Shown here: piece after piece, positions 29,504 to 38,244 of the stretch | How positions within the stretch are numbered: the first letter of the stretch is position 1 | How the letters are laid out: each line of letters opens with the position of its first letter | Assembly (NCBI RefSeq): GCF_000372365.1 | Contig: NZ_AQUU01000004.1 | Coordinates: 89,935 to 153,934 of the forward strand | Direction of reading: 5' to 3' | DNA from: Aggregatibacter actinomycetemcomitans DSM 8324 | GTDB taxonomy: Bacteria > Pseudomonadota > Gammaproteobacteria > Enterobacterales > Pasteurellaceae | DNA: 64,000 bases | The notes under the pieces: generated by a model | The model's database searches: none | Told to the model about the DNA's origin: nothing | The model's input: the letters and a program-made list of their open reading frames with translations, nothing else | Program-made: the position numbers and the translations under genes

Positions 29504-29773
29504 CTACCGATTAAAATACGCTGCCAATTTTTCTTCAAATTCACCGACACTCACGATATTTTTCACCACCACGATTTTCTCCACCGGAATGGAACTGCTC
29601 TCGGCAATATCGCTCGCCATAATAAACACATCCGCATCATTCACCGTCACCGACGCCAAATCCGTATGATTCACCTCGGCATCAATCCCCAATTTAGCGA
29701 GCGCCTTTTTGGCATTCATTTCCATCATAAAACTGCTCCCTAAACCGGAACCGCAAACAGCCATAATTTTCAT
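29504..29773 (-). CDS. PTS ascorbate-like IIB component
   Basis: An 89-residue SgaB/UlaB-type IIB protein. The phosphocysteine loop MAVCGSGLGSSFMMEM (Cys7 or adjacent numbering) lies at the N-terminus, followed by DADVFIMASDIAES. It is the first gene I can support in the operon IIB-IIC-transketolase N-transketolase C. No IIA gene is present in the window next to it, so phosphate must come from a IIA encoded elsewhere. Confidence 0.88.
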   Translation of the reverse strand: MKIMAVCGSGLGSSFMMEMNAKKALAKLGIDAEVNHTDLASVTVNDADVFIMASDIAESSSIPVEKIVVVKNIVSVGEFEEKLAAYFNR

Positions 29774-29939
29774 AATTTTCTCCTTTTTGAGGTTAATTGA
29801 TTCAGCAACTGAGATGCAGTCTATGACGGAACAGCAGGGGGATCAATGCACAGGTTTGAAAACTGTGATCAGGACGACATTTTGAGAAAGGCTTCCGAAG
29901 GTATAAGAACAGGAATGACATCTGATGGTTCAAGCGTCC

Positions 29940-29992
29940 ACGCTTGGACCGGATAAGCACTAGCGCGGACGCTTGCGCTATCATAGGGGATA
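29940..29992 (-). repeat. REP-like dispersed repeat, copy A
   Basis: Read on the minus strand, GATAGCGCAAGCGTCCGCGC and the following bases to GGTCCAAGCGTGGACGC align with the copy at 31190-31247. It contains the self-complementary parts AGCGC/GCGCT and GCGTGGACGC. It lies immediately downstream of the Abi-like gene. Confidence 0.6.
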
Positions 29993-30002
29993 AAGTACAT
30001 AT

Positions 30003-31001
30003 TTATTCCTTATCTGGGTTTACTATATTTTTATATCTCACAATTAATTCCCCATACTCTTTATTTTTTCCAAAAGCAGATAAAGAAAAGTTTTTTAATA
30101 TATGAAAAATAATATTATCCTCATACTTTAATTCAGCTTTTACAGATTTCCCTTCCTTGACATATCCCAAATTTAACCCCATAAACTTTTTATATATTAT
30201 AGGACAATTTTCCTGTTTACTTTGGATAATTTCCTTTAAAAACATTTCACGATCATAGCTATCAATATCATCAGGAATTAATTCACCACTCTTAAGAGCA
30301 TCAAATAGATAACTTTCTCCCTTAAAAACTAAATCGTATAAAGCTTCTTTCTCTACCCTACTCACTTGATGTATAAATTCAAGTTCTAGATCTATAAAAT
30401 TTACGTGCTCCAAAAATGAGAACCTATTAATATATTCAATATAATTCCTATAAGAGTCATCTCTATTAGATAGATGATAAGACAATACAACTAATAATTT
30501 ATTAGATATAAAACTTCTCAATAAACTTGAATAATTATTTTTATTATTTAACTCACCATTTTCATAAATGAATTTCAAAATCCTATATAGAAGTAAAAAG
30601 TAACTATTAACTTCAGAATAAATTTTAGATTTTTCTTGAATCTCAATTTTATTTCTTAGTGAATCCATACTTCCATAATTTGATATAATTTTATCGTAGA
30701 TTTCATCTATTACCTCTTGCCCAATAGTATTCAACTTCAAATTATGCTGTTCCAACATCATAAAGAAAGTTCGTTCAAACTCTTGCTTTTTTTGTTCTTG
30801 TTTTGTTGTATGCAACTGATATACAACACCTAAAAATGCTAATGCAGAAAATATCCCACCAATATAGCTTCCAAAATCATTCCACTTTGCACTATTATCG
30901 GAAATATCATAGTTCCGGAAATTCCAAACATACATACCAAAAGCAATGATTACTAATACCCCAGCAGTAATAATGATCCAGTTCTTTTTTAAATTGTTCA
31001 T
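30003..31001 (-). CDS. Putative phage abortive-infection membrane protein (putAbiC-like)
   Basis: 332 residues with two N-terminal membrane segments (about 8-27 and 46-62). Between them, the motif WNDFGSYIGGIFSALAFLGV is followed by a coiled LHTTKQEQKKQEFERTFFMM stretch. This arrangement matches the 'putative phage abortive infection protein' family (Pfam putAbiC). The rest is helical, with no catalytic motif I can name. The gene is clearly AT-richer than its neighbours and contains no uptake sequence. REP-like repeats flank it on both sides, and it sits between a PTS operon and uup, so it is probably a recent acquisition. Confidence 0.7.
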   Translation of the reverse strand: MNNLKKNWIIITAGVLVIIAFGMYVWNFRNYDISDNSAKWNDFGSYIGGIFSALAFLGVVYQLHTTKQEQKKQEFERTFFMMLEQHNLKLNTIGQEVIDEIYDKIISNYGSMDSLRNKIEIQEKSKIYSEVNSYFLLLYRILKFIYENGELNNKNNYSSLLRSFISNKLLVVLSYHLSNRDDSYRNYIEYINRFSFLEHVNFIDLELEFIHQVSRVEKEALYDLVFKGESYLFDALKSGELIPDDIDSYDREMFLKEIIQSKQENCPIIYKKFMGLNLGYVKEGKSVKAELKYEDNIIFHILKNFSLSAFGKNKEYGELIVRYKNIVNPDKE

Positions 31002-31073
31002 ATTAATTCCTTAAGTTAATTATATTTTCTAAAAACATCTTAAAAAACAACCGCACTTTTTCACATTAACATG

Positions 31074-31274
31074 CAAAACGTGGTTATTTCCTTTCCCCTT
31101 GATAGCGCACGCTTCATAGCGTGTGCTTTTAACTTATTGATATTACAGGCACGCGTTAGGAAACGCGCGCCATCAAAAAATACCTTGACGGTTGCGTCCA
31201 CATTTAGACCAATGCAAACACAAACGTGAACGCTTGCGCTATCATGGGAGCAAAAACGTGGTTATTTCCCTTCC
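31074..31274. repeat. Repeat cluster between Abi-like gene and uup: direct repeat ends plus REP-like copies
   Basis: CAAAACGTGGTTATTTCC with CTTCC-like continuation occurs at 31074-31096 and, with one extra A, at 31251-31274, where it forms the end of uup. Between these direct repeats lie a hairpin AGCGCACGC/GCGTGTGCT (31103-31126) and CGCGTT-AGGA-AACGCG (31152-31167). A second copy of the element also found at 29940-29992 follows (about 31190-31247, minus strand). Confidence 0.6.
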
Positions 31275-33205
31275 GCCAGATTTTTCTTTTCCTCCAATTC
31301 TTCCCAGCGCATAAATGCCGTTTCCAGTTCGGTTTCGGTGTCTGCCAGCGCTTTCAATTTGGCATCAGTGATGTCGTGGGATTGTTGGAAAAAATTCGGG
31401 TCGGCGATTTCGCTTTGAAGTGCGGTGATTTTTTCTTCTAAATCTTCCAGCAATTGCGGCAGCTGTTCCAATTCGCGTTGTTCTTTATAGGAAAGTTTGA
31501 CGGTTTTCGGTTTGTTGGAAACGTTTTTATTTTCCACCGCACTTTCTTCTTTTTTCGGCTCGATTTTTTTATTTTTAACCGCGCCTTGTTCGGCTTTTTG
31601 TGCAAAATAATTGGCTTGCTGCTGTTTGGCGTCGAAGAAGCCGCCGACGTATTTATTCAGCACGCCGTTGCCTTCAAAGATGTAGCATTCGGTGGCGGTA
31701 TTATCAATAAATTGACGATCGTGACTGACGATAAGCAAGGTGCCTTGATAATCCGTGAGAATTTCTTCCAACAATTCCAAGGTTTCTACGTCCAAGTCAT
31801 TAGTCGGCTCATCCAGAATGAGCAAATTATTGGGTTTTAACAATAATTTCGCCAATAACAGACGGTTACGTTCGCCGCCTGAAAGGGCTTTAACCGGGGT
31901 CATGGCACGTTTCGGCGGGAATAGGAAATCCTGCAAGTAGCCCAACACATGACGTTTTACGCCGTTGACTTCCACATCCTGTTTGCCGTCGGCGACGTTA
32001 TCTATCACCGATTTTTCCGGGTCGAGATCAGCGCGGTATTGGTCAAAATAGGCAATGTCCAATTTTGTGCCGCAGCGAATAGAACCGCTTGTGGGCTGAA
32101 TCTCGCCGAGCAACAATTTAATAAAGGTGGTTTTGCCGCAGCCGTTCGGACCGACAAGGGCGATTTTGTCGCCACGTAAAATGGTGGTACTGAAATCCTT
32201 GAGAAGTTGCTTGCCGTCGATGTCGTAGCTGACATTTTCCATTTCAAATACGATTTTGCCCGAGCGGCTGGACGTGTCTAATTGCAATTTTGCCGTGCCT
32301 AATACGTCGCGGAGTTGGCTGCGTTCTTCCCGCATAGCTTTTAAGGCGCGCACACGTCCTTCATTACGGGTGCGGCGGGCTTTGATACCTTGGCGAATCC
32401 ACACTTCTTCCTGCGCTAAGCGTTTGTCGAATAAGTCGTTTTGTAAGGCTTCCACCCGCAGATTTTCTTCTTTGGTAGTGAGATATAAATCATAATCGCC
32501 GGGATAAGAAACCAATTTGCCGCGATCCAAATCCACAATGCGGGTCGCCATTTTGCGAATAAAGGAACGGTCGTGGGAAATAAAGACTATGCTGCCGCTG
32601 AATTCCATCAAGAAATTTTCCAGCCATTCGATAGCATCAACGTCTAGGTGGTTGGTAGGCTCATCCAATAACAAGACATCAGGATTACACACCAACGCAC
32701 GCGCCAAAGCGGCTTTGCGCAACCAACCGCCGGATAAATCGGCGAGTTTGGTATTCGGATTAAGTTCCAGTTTTGCCAGCACTTCGTTAATTTTATTTTC
32801 AAATTGCCAGCCATTGGCATGTTCTAATTTGGCTTGAATTTGCGCAAGCTGATTGAGCACCTGCTCGCTGTAATTTTGCTCCAATTGCACGGAAATATGA
32901 TGATATTCCTTCAATAAATCCGCCAGATGCTCAATGCCCTCCGCCACATAATCAAACACATTGCCTTCCGCATGACGCGGCGGATCCTGCTCCAAACGGG
33001 ACACCACCAAGTCTTTTTCATATTGCACTTTGCCGTCGTCCATCACCACATCGCCGGCAATAATTTTGAGCAAGGTGGATTTCCCCGCCCCATTACGCCC
33101 CACTAAACAAACGCGTTCGTTCGGTTCAATATGTAAATCCGCATGATCCAATAAAGGCGCATCACTGAAAGAAAGATATCCGTTGGTTAAGCTGATGAGT
33201 GCCAC
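31262..33205 (-). CDS. uup: ABC-F ATPase Uup
   Basis: A 647-residue ABC-F protein with two ATPase domains and no membrane part. Walker A motifs are GRNGAGKST and GPNGCGKTT, signatures LSGGWLRKAALAR and LSGGERNRLLLAK, and Walker B LLLDEPTNHLD and LILDEPTNDLD. A charged C-terminal coiled coil (residues about 560-647) is the DNA-binding region typical of Uup. Uup limits precise excision of transposons and has ribosome-linked roles. The stop lies inside a duplicated 23-base sequence. Confidence 0.93.
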   Translation of the reverse strand: MALISLTNGYLSFSDAPLLDHADLHIEPNERVCLVGRNGAGKSTLLKIIAGDVVMDDGKVQYEKDLVVSRLEQDPPRHAEGNVFDYVAEGIEHLADLLKEYHHISVQLEQNYSEQVLNQLAQIQAKLEHANGWQFENKINEVLAKLELNPNTKLADLSGGWLRKAALARALVCNPDVLLLDEPTNHLDVDAIEWLENFLMEFSGSIVFISHDRSFIRKMATRIVDLDRGKLVSYPGDYDLYLTTKEENLRVEALQNDLFDKRLAQEEVWIRQGIKARRTRNEGRVRALKAMREERSQLRDVLGTAKLQLDTSSRSGKIVFEMENVSYDIDGKQLLKDFSTTILRGDKIALVGPNGCGKTTFIKLLLGEIQPTSGSIRCGTKLDIAYFDQYRADLDPEKSVIDNVADGKQDVEVNGVKRHVLGYLQDFLFPPKRAMTPVKALSGGERNRLLLAKLLLKPNNLLILDEPTNDLDVETLELLEEILTDYQGTLLIVSHDRQFIDNTATECYIFEGNGVLNKYVGGFFDAKQQQANYFAQKAEQGAVKNKKIEPKKEESAVENKNVSNKPKTVKLSYKEQRELEQLPQLLEDLEEKITALQSEIADPNFFQQSHDITDAKLKALADTETELETAFMRWEELEEKKNLAEGK

Positions 33206-33246
33206 AAAAAAGTCCTATAAAAATAAAGAAAAAAATAACCGCACTT

Positions 33247-34599
33247 TTAAAGCTGCTGATACACCTTGAGCGCGTACGCATCGGACATACCGGCGATGTA
33301 ATCGCAAATGACGCGCTTCTTGCCCGATTCTTCCGCTTTCAACCAGCGGTTGGCGGTGTTGGTGGGGAACAGGCGTTGCGGATCCGATTCAAAAATTTGG
33401 AACATTTCCGTCAAAATGCGTTGACCTTTATATTCCACGCGCTGGGTTTCCACATTATTGATGACATACTTCAACACGAATTTTTTGAACACGTTGAGTA
33501 CGTCCACCACTTCTTGCGGTAATTCGGCGTTATAACGCAACAGCGGATCGCTGAATTCCGGCTGAATTTTCCAACGTACGTTGGTGATGAAATAGTTGAC
33601 CAAGGCGCCGATGGCATTTTTGCGTAAGTAATGTTGATCGGAAAACAGTTTTTCGCTGATGTGTTCGATATGTTGACGCATCCACTCCGATTGGCTATTT
33701 TTCAGTGCGTTCAGCGCTTCTTGCCATTGCTGCACATTCACCACGCCCACCACGATAGCATCTTCCAAATCGTGCACGCCGTAGGCGATGTCGTCTGCCA
33801 GCTCCATAATGCTGCAATCCAAGGATTTAAAGCGGGTCTTTAAAATCTCTTTGGGATTTGACCGCACTTTTTGTAGCGCGCCGAACAACGTGCGGTCGCT
33901 TTCGGAAAGCGGTTCCAGCAACCAATCGAACATGGCAATGTCATCACGAAACAGCCCTTTGCCCGGTCGCCAATCGGCGATTTTCACATAACGGGGATCG
34001 CTGTGTTGGGTTTCGTCTAACTGCGCATACTGTGCGGAGGACACATCCAAAATGGTAGGATATTTTACGATACCAAGGATCGTACGTCGGGCTAAATTCA
34101 TGCCGGCGTTCGGCGTATAAGGCTCAAGTTTGGTGAGCAGGCGGAAGGTTTGTGCATTGCCCTCAAAGCCGCCGTTGTTACGCATCATATAGTTGAGCGC
34201 CACTTCGCCACCATGCCCGAAAGGCGGATGACCGATGTCGTGAGCAAAACATAAACTTTCAATCAGATCATTAGAAGGCAACAACGGAATCAGCTGTTTT
34301 TGCAGTTCGCTTTTTTCTACGGAAAGCTGGTGTGCCACGGCATTGAAGGCTTCGGCAAATTTCATTTGCGCTACAAGGCTGCTGCCGATTTGCGCCACTT
34401 CCAGCGAATGGGTCAAACGAGTGCGATAAAAATCATTTTCGCCCACCGCGTGAATTTGGGTTTTTGCCTGTAAACAACGAAAGGCGGCGGAATGGAGAAT
34501 GCGTCCGCGATCTCGACGGAACGGCGGACGGTGGTCTTTTTCCCGTGGTTTATCGTCAATAAAACGTTGCTGCCAACGGGGATTAATCTGATTTTTCAT
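33247..34599 (-). CDS. dGTPase-like deoxynucleotide triphosphohydrolase
   Basis: A 450-residue HD-domain phosphohydrolase. The metal-binding residues are visible in [30 protein letters not shown] and [16 protein letters not shown]. The start [20 protein letters not shown] is typical of the dGTPase-like subfamily. It hydrolyses dNTPs to deoxynucleosides and tripolyphosphate, and related enzymes protect against phage by draining dNTPs. It follows lrgB directly, separated by one base. Confidence 0.88.
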   Translation of the reverse strand: MKNQINPRWQQRFIDDKPREKDHRPPFRRDRGRILHSAAFRCLQAKTQIHAVGENDFYRTRLTHSLEVAQIGSSLVAQMKFAEAFNAVAHQLSVEKSELQKQLIPLLPSNDLIESLCFAHDIGHPPFGHGGEVALNYMMRNNGGFEGNAQTFRLLTKLEPYTPNAGMNLARRTILGIVKYPTILDVSSAQYAQLDETQHSDPRYVKIADWRPGKGLFRDDIAMFDWLLEPLSESDRTLFGALQKVRSNPKEILKTRFKSLDCSIMELADDIAYGVHDLEDAIVVGVVNVQQWQEALNALKNSQSEWMRQHIEHISEKLFSDQHYLRKNAIGALVNYFITNVRWKIQPEFSDPLLRYNAELPQEVVDVLNVFKKFVLKYVINNVETQRVEYKGQRILTEMFQIFESDPQRLFPTNTANRWLKAEESGKKRVICDYIAGMSDAYALKVYQQL

Positions 34600-34600
34600 G

Positions 34601-35293
34601 CTATACCAATGTGTAGATCAATTTGAAGATAAGAGGTGCCAAAATTGAACTAATGATACCGCACAATACTAAGGAAATGGAACTGTAACTGCCGGCTTTC
34701 TTATCGTTTTCCATACAGCTTACCGTGCCTAACGCGTGAGAAACGGCGCCCACGGATAATCCGATGGATTCTTTATTTTTCAAGCCGATTTTGGTTAATA
34801 ATAAATAGCCGAAAATAGACCCCTGTAAACCGGCAACCACCACGCCCACCGCCGCCACGGAAGGAATGCCGCCAAGATTTTCGGACACCGCCATGGCAAT
34901 GGGCGTCGTCACGGATTTCGGCAACACGGTAGCCACAATATCAGGCTGTGCGCCAAGCAATAAAGCAAAGATCCCCCCGCTTAACATAGACAACACAGAA
35001 GCCGCCACCGTTGTGATTAAAATAATTTGCCAGTAGTTGCGAATTTGGCGAAGTTGTTCATATAACGGAATAGCCAACGCAACAATACTTACGCCCAATA
35101 AATTATTGAGTGGCTCGTTACCTTCCATATAACTTTCATAAGGCAATTTGAAAATCAGCAACACCGCCACTAAAATCAGCACCGTCAGCACAAAACTGTT
35201 CAGTACGACGGATTTCCAGCGTTTGTTAATTTTTACTGCCAAAGCAAACGCAACAATGGTTAGCAAAGTATAAAGATAAACCAAATAAGACAT
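34601..35293 (-). CDS. lrgB: LrgB/CidB family membrane protein
   Basis: A 230-residue integral membrane protein with the LrgB motif [20 protein letters not shown] and [11 protein letters not shown]. It partners the holin-like LrgA. Its start overlaps the lrgA stop by one base. The pair influences murein hydrolase activity, autolysis or pyruvate transport in other bacteria; which applies here is unknown. Confidence 0.9.
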   Translation of the reverse strand: MSYLVYLYTLLTIVAFALAVKINKRWKSVVLNSFVLTVLILVAVLLIFKLPYESYMEGNEPLNNLLGVSIVALAIPLYEQLRQIRNYWQIILITTVAASVLSMLSGGIFALLLGAQPDIVATVLPKSVTTPIAMAVSENLGGIPSVAAVGVVVAGLQGSIFGYLLLTKIGLKNKESIGLSVGAVSHALGTVSCMENDKKAGSYSSISLVLCGIISSILAPLIFKLIYTLV

Positions 35294-35703
35294 TATTCCC
35301 CCTTTGCTCTTTTTTTGATGACTTTGCGTTTTAAACGGCTAAAGGATTTCAGTGAGAACAAATAATCGGAAAACAAACCGATCACTACAAGGGTTATGCA
35401 GGTGCTGACGATATTCGGCAACAATAATACTTTCATTTGATCCATAAGCAGCCCGGAATATTTAATGATCCCAACGCTGACCGGCACGAACAACAGTGCC
35501 ATATAACGAACCAGAAAATTAGAGAAAAACATCACCCATTCGATTTTGATAATGCGCGTAATTAAGCACGTAAAGAGCAACAATAATCCCCAAATACTGG
35601 AGGGAATGCCAATGGGAACAAAATGCGCGGTAAGCCCGCCCAAATACAGCATGAAATATAACAGGAGTAACGATCTTGCTAAGTCAAAAACTTTCCGATA
35701 CAT
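35293..35703 (-). CDS. lrgA: LrgA/CidA family holin-like protein
   Basis: A 136-residue protein with four membrane segments. PIGIPSSIWGLLLLF and VRYMALLFVPVSVGIIKY are the LrgA/CidA signature. The basic C-terminal tail (RLKRKVIKKRAK) lies in the cytosol. It is the first gene of the operon lrgA-lrgB-dGTPase. The 240 bases upstream hold the tRNA-Leu promoter and no gene. Confidence 0.9.
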   Translation of the reverse strand: MYRKVFDLARSLLLLYFMLYLGGLTAHFVPIGIPSSIWGLLLLFTCLITRIIKIEWVMFFSNFLVRYMALLFVPVSVGIIKYSGLLMDQMKVLLLPNIVSTCITLVVIGLFSDYLFSLKSFSRLKRKVIKKRAKGE

Positions 35704-35885
35704 AGTGAAAACTCAACTTTTTTTTAATATTTAAAATAATTCTACTCTTATTTTACAAGAAGGGGAATTTTTTCCGGAAAGCCACTACACTAGTAGAAAA
35801 GAAAGTAAGGGAAAAATTTCACATAGATCAAAATTATTGAATGTGTTGAATTTTAAACAGTTAAACAAAATTGCAAAGTTTTTGC

Positions 35886-35913
35886 TTGCAACTGAAACAT
35901 AATCCCTTATAAT
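35886..35913 (+). promoter_or_regulatory. tRNA-Leu promoter
   Basis: A -35 TTGCAA (35886-35891) and a perfect -10 TATAAT (35908-35913) are spaced 16 bases apart. They lead into the GC-bearing ACCGCTCG and the tRNA at 35945. Confidence 0.65.
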
Positions 35914-35944
35914 ACCGCTCGTTTTTACGAAGCTTATCAATGCT

Positions 35945-36030
35945 GCCTGGGTGGCGAAATTGGTAGACGCAGCGGATTCAAAATCCGCCGTTGAATAAAC
36001 GTGTCGGTTCGAGTCCGACCCTAGGCACCA
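35945..36030 (+). tRNA. tRNA-Leu (anticodon CAA)
   Basis: An 86-base class II tRNA. The acceptor GCCTGGG pairs with CCTAGGC (one G-T), followed by ACCA. The anticodon stem GCGGA/TCCGC holds the loop TTCAAAA, giving anticodon CAA, which reads UUG. A long variable arm (GTTGAATAAACG) and T arm GTCGG-TTCGAGT-CCGAC are present. The CCA end is encoded. Confidence 0.96.
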
Positions 36031-36051
36031 ATGATAAGTTTCTGAAAAATT

Positions 36052-36080
36052 AAAGCTGCCGTAAAACGCAGCTTTTTTTG
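36052..36080 (+). terminator. tRNA-Leu terminator
   Basis: AAAGCTGC and GCAGCTTT pair around CGTAAAAC and run into seven T residues, 22 bases after the tRNA. Confidence 0.85.
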
Positions 36081-36121
36081 TCACTTGAAGTTAACCCTTC
36101 CCTTAAAATTTACCGGAAAAA

Positions 36122-36622
36122 ATGACCGCACTTTTAGCGCCGTTATCAATTATGCGACAAGGATTTTTCTGCATTCTGCTGGTATTGCTCCCCTTCACCG
36201 TTCACGCCCACACGTTAGCCTGTCGCGTTGTCGGCATCAGTGATGGTGACAGTTTTACCTGCTTAACAGGCAATCATAAACAAATCAAAGTGCGTTTGGC
36301 GGAAATTGATGCGCCCGAACACAATCAGCCATTCGGCAAGAAATCCCGTCAAATGCTCGCGTCATTGATTCATCAACGTGAGATCAAACTGGAGATTTCC
36401 GGCGAGGATCGCTATCATCGCAAGTTAGCCATCGCGTATGATGCGCAAGGGCAAAACGTTAATTTAATCATGGTCCAACAGGGCATGGCGTGGGCCTATA
36501 AACAATATGTTCAGGATCCCGTTTATCGCGAAGCGGAACAACGGGCAAAAAAACGGCGTATCGGCTTATGGCAGGATCGTCATCCCATCGAACCGCACTT
36601 ATGGCGTCAACAAAGAAGGTAA
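36122..36622 (+). CDS. Secreted thermonuclease (SNase) family nuclease
   Basis: 166 residues with a signal peptide (hydrophobic ILLVLLPFTVHAHT) and a staphylococcal-nuclease fold. Catalytic residues appear in VRLAEIDAPEHNQPFG (Arg, Asp, Glu) and GEDRYHRKLAIAY (Arg). It likely degrades DNA or RNA outside the cytoplasm. The start at 36122 lies in an uptake copy with a weak ribosome site; ATG 36152 (MRQGFF) is an alternative and gives a cleaner signal peptide. csdA starts 5 bases after its stop. Confidence 0.85.
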   Translation: MTALLAPLSIMRQGFFCILLVLLPFTVHAHTLACRVVGISDGDSFTCLTGNHKQIKVRLAEIDAPEHNQPFGKKSRQMLASLIHQREIKLEISGEDRYHRKLAIAYDAQGQNVNLIMVQQGMAWAYKQYVQDPVYREAEQRAKKRRIGLWQDRHPIEPHLWRQQRR

Positions 36623-36627
36623 ACCAC

Positions 36628-37824
36628 ATGAATTTTGATCCCGTGATATTTCGTCAATATTTTCCTTATCTCCATTCCGATGCTGTGGTCTATTTAGATA
36701 ACGCGGCGACCACACTGAAACCGCGGTGTTTAATTGATGCAACGGTGGATTTTTATCAATCCGCCGGTTCTGTCCATCGTAGCCAATATGATGAAAAACA
36801 GACCGCACTTTACGAACAGGCACGTACGCGGGTGAAGCAATTGATTAACGCAGAAGACGAACGGGCGGTGGTTTGGACATCCGGCACGACGCAGGCGATT
36901 AACACGGTGGCAAACGGTTTACTACCACATTTACAAGCCGGCGATGAAATCATTATTAGTGAAGCGGATCATCATGCCAATTTTGTGACCTGGCATGAAA
37001 TTGCCGAAAAAAGCGGCGCTAAAATTCATGTTTTGCCCATTGGCGATGATTGGTTGATTGATGCCGAGGCGTTACGGGAAAAACTCAATTCACGCACAAA
37101 ATTGGTGGCGTTAAATTTTGCGTCGAACGTTACCGGCACGCAGCAAGCGGTAAAACAACTGATTCAGCGCATTCGTGCCAACAGTTCGGCGTTGATCTTG
37201 CTTGACGCCGCGCAGGCGATTAGCCACATAAAAATCGATTTGGCAGAACTCGACGCGGATTTTATCGCGTTTTCCGCCCATAAAATTTATGGTCCGACGG
37301 GGCTTGGTATGCTCAGTGGGAAGTTATCCGCACTGGATTTACTGCAACCGTTGCAATACGGCGGCAAAATGATCAATAAAGTCAGTAAACAACAAATTAC
37401 CTTTGCCGAATTGCCTTATCGTTTGGAAGCCGGTACGCCGAATATTGCCGCCGTTATCGGTTTCAACGCGGTGTTGGAATGGCTGGCACAATGGGACATC
37501 GGCGACATGGAAGAAACCGCCGTGCATTTGGCGGAAATCACCCGCCGTCGTTTGAGCGGTTATGCGCAATGTAAACTGTTTAACTCCCCGCAACCGAGTT
37601 CCGTGGTCAGCTTTATTTTTGGAGACGTCAACGCGTCCGATTTAGCCACATTGCTGGCGGAACAAAATATCGCGCTACGGGTCGGCGAGCACTGTGCCCA
37701 GCCTTATTTGGCACGCTTAGGACAAACCGCCACCTTGCGCTTGTCTTTTGCGCCGTACAACATAGAAGCGGAAGTAGATACTTTCTTCAACGCGTTAGAT
37801 AAAGCCTTGGCATTATTACGATGA
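36628..37824 (+). CDS. csdA: Cysteine desulfurase CsdA
   Basis: 398 residues from ATG 36628 (MNFDPVIFRQYFPYLHSDAV), a group II cysteine desulfurase. The PLP lysine lies in FIAFSAHKIYGPTGLG and the active-site Cys in RVGEHCAQPYLARLG. It releases sulfur from cysteine and passes it to CsdE, whose gene overlaps by 4 bases. The alternative longer start at 36568 is in the nuclease gene and lacks support. Confidence 0.92.
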   Translation: MNFDPVIFRQYFPYLHSDAVVYLDNAATTLKPRCLIDATVDFYQSAGSVHRSQYDEKQTALYEQARTRVKQLINAEDERAVVWTSGTTQAINTVANGLLPHLQAGDEIIISEADHHANFVTWHEIAEKSGAKIHVLPIGDDWLIDAEALREKLNSRTKLVALNFASNVTGTQQAVKQLIQRIRANSSALILLDAAQAISHIKIDLAELDADFIAFSAHKIYGPTGLGMLSGKLSALDLLQPLQYGGKMINKVSKQQITFAELPYRLEAGTPNIAAVIGFNAVLEWLAQWDIGDMEETAVHLAEITRRRLSGYAQCKLFNSPQPSSVVSFIFGDVNASDLATLLAEQNIALRVGEHCAQPYLARLGQTATLRLSFAPYNIEAEVDTFFNALDKALALLR

Positions 37825-38201
37825 ATATCGAACAACAGTTAATCACCGCTAAGAATTGGGAAGATCGCTATCGCTTAATTATTCAGGCGGGGAAAAATCT
37901 TCCCGAACCCAGCGAAGAAGCCTTGGTAGCCATGGAAACCATTCCGGGCTGCGAACTGCAGGTGTGGTTTAAATCCATCGAAAAAAATGACCGCACTTTT
38001 CACTTTGAGGCTTACAGCGAAGCACGCATCATGAACGGCTTGCTGTGGATTTTATTGCAGCGTATTGACAATCAACCAGCGGAAGCCTTACACCAATTTG
38101 ATTTGACGGCGTATTTCAAGGAATTAGGCATTGCGCAGCGGTTGAGCTCTACCCGTTTAAATGGCTTAAAACACATTGAAGGGATTTTGCACAATCTATA
38201 A
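37821..38201 (+). CDS. csdE: Sulfur acceptor CsdE (SufE family)
   Basis: A 126-residue SufE-like protein. The sulfur-accepting Cys is in ETIPGCELQVWF, and the C-terminal RLSSTRLNGLKHI is typical. It overlaps csdA by ATGA and accepts persulfide sulfur from it. No other suf or isc genes are nearby. Confidence 0.92.
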   Translation: MNIEQQLITAKNWEDRYRLIIQAGKNLPEPSEEALVAMETIPGCELQVWFKSIEKNDRTFHFEAYSEARIMNGLLWILLQRIDNQPAEALHQFDLTAYFKELGIAQRLSSTRLNGLKHIEGILHNL

Positions 38202-38205
38202 AAGA

Positions 38206-38236
38206 AAAAAGCGTGGAAAAACCACGCTTTATTTTT
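38206..38236. terminator. Bidirectional terminator between csdE and hldE
   Basis: AAAGCGTGG and CCACGCTTT pair around AAAAA, with A and T tracts on each side, between convergent genes. Confidence 0.88.
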
Positions 38237-38244
38237 ATCTGCAC

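Noticed and set aside
28133..29773. Calling the PTS genes ulaA/ulaB for ascorbate
   Set aside because: No ascorbate catabolic genes are present; the partner is a split transketolase, so the substrate is left open.
29869..30000. 44-codon minus-strand frame between the Abi-like gene and PTS IIB
   Set aside because: About half of it is the REP-like repeat, it has no family match, and no convincing ribosome site.
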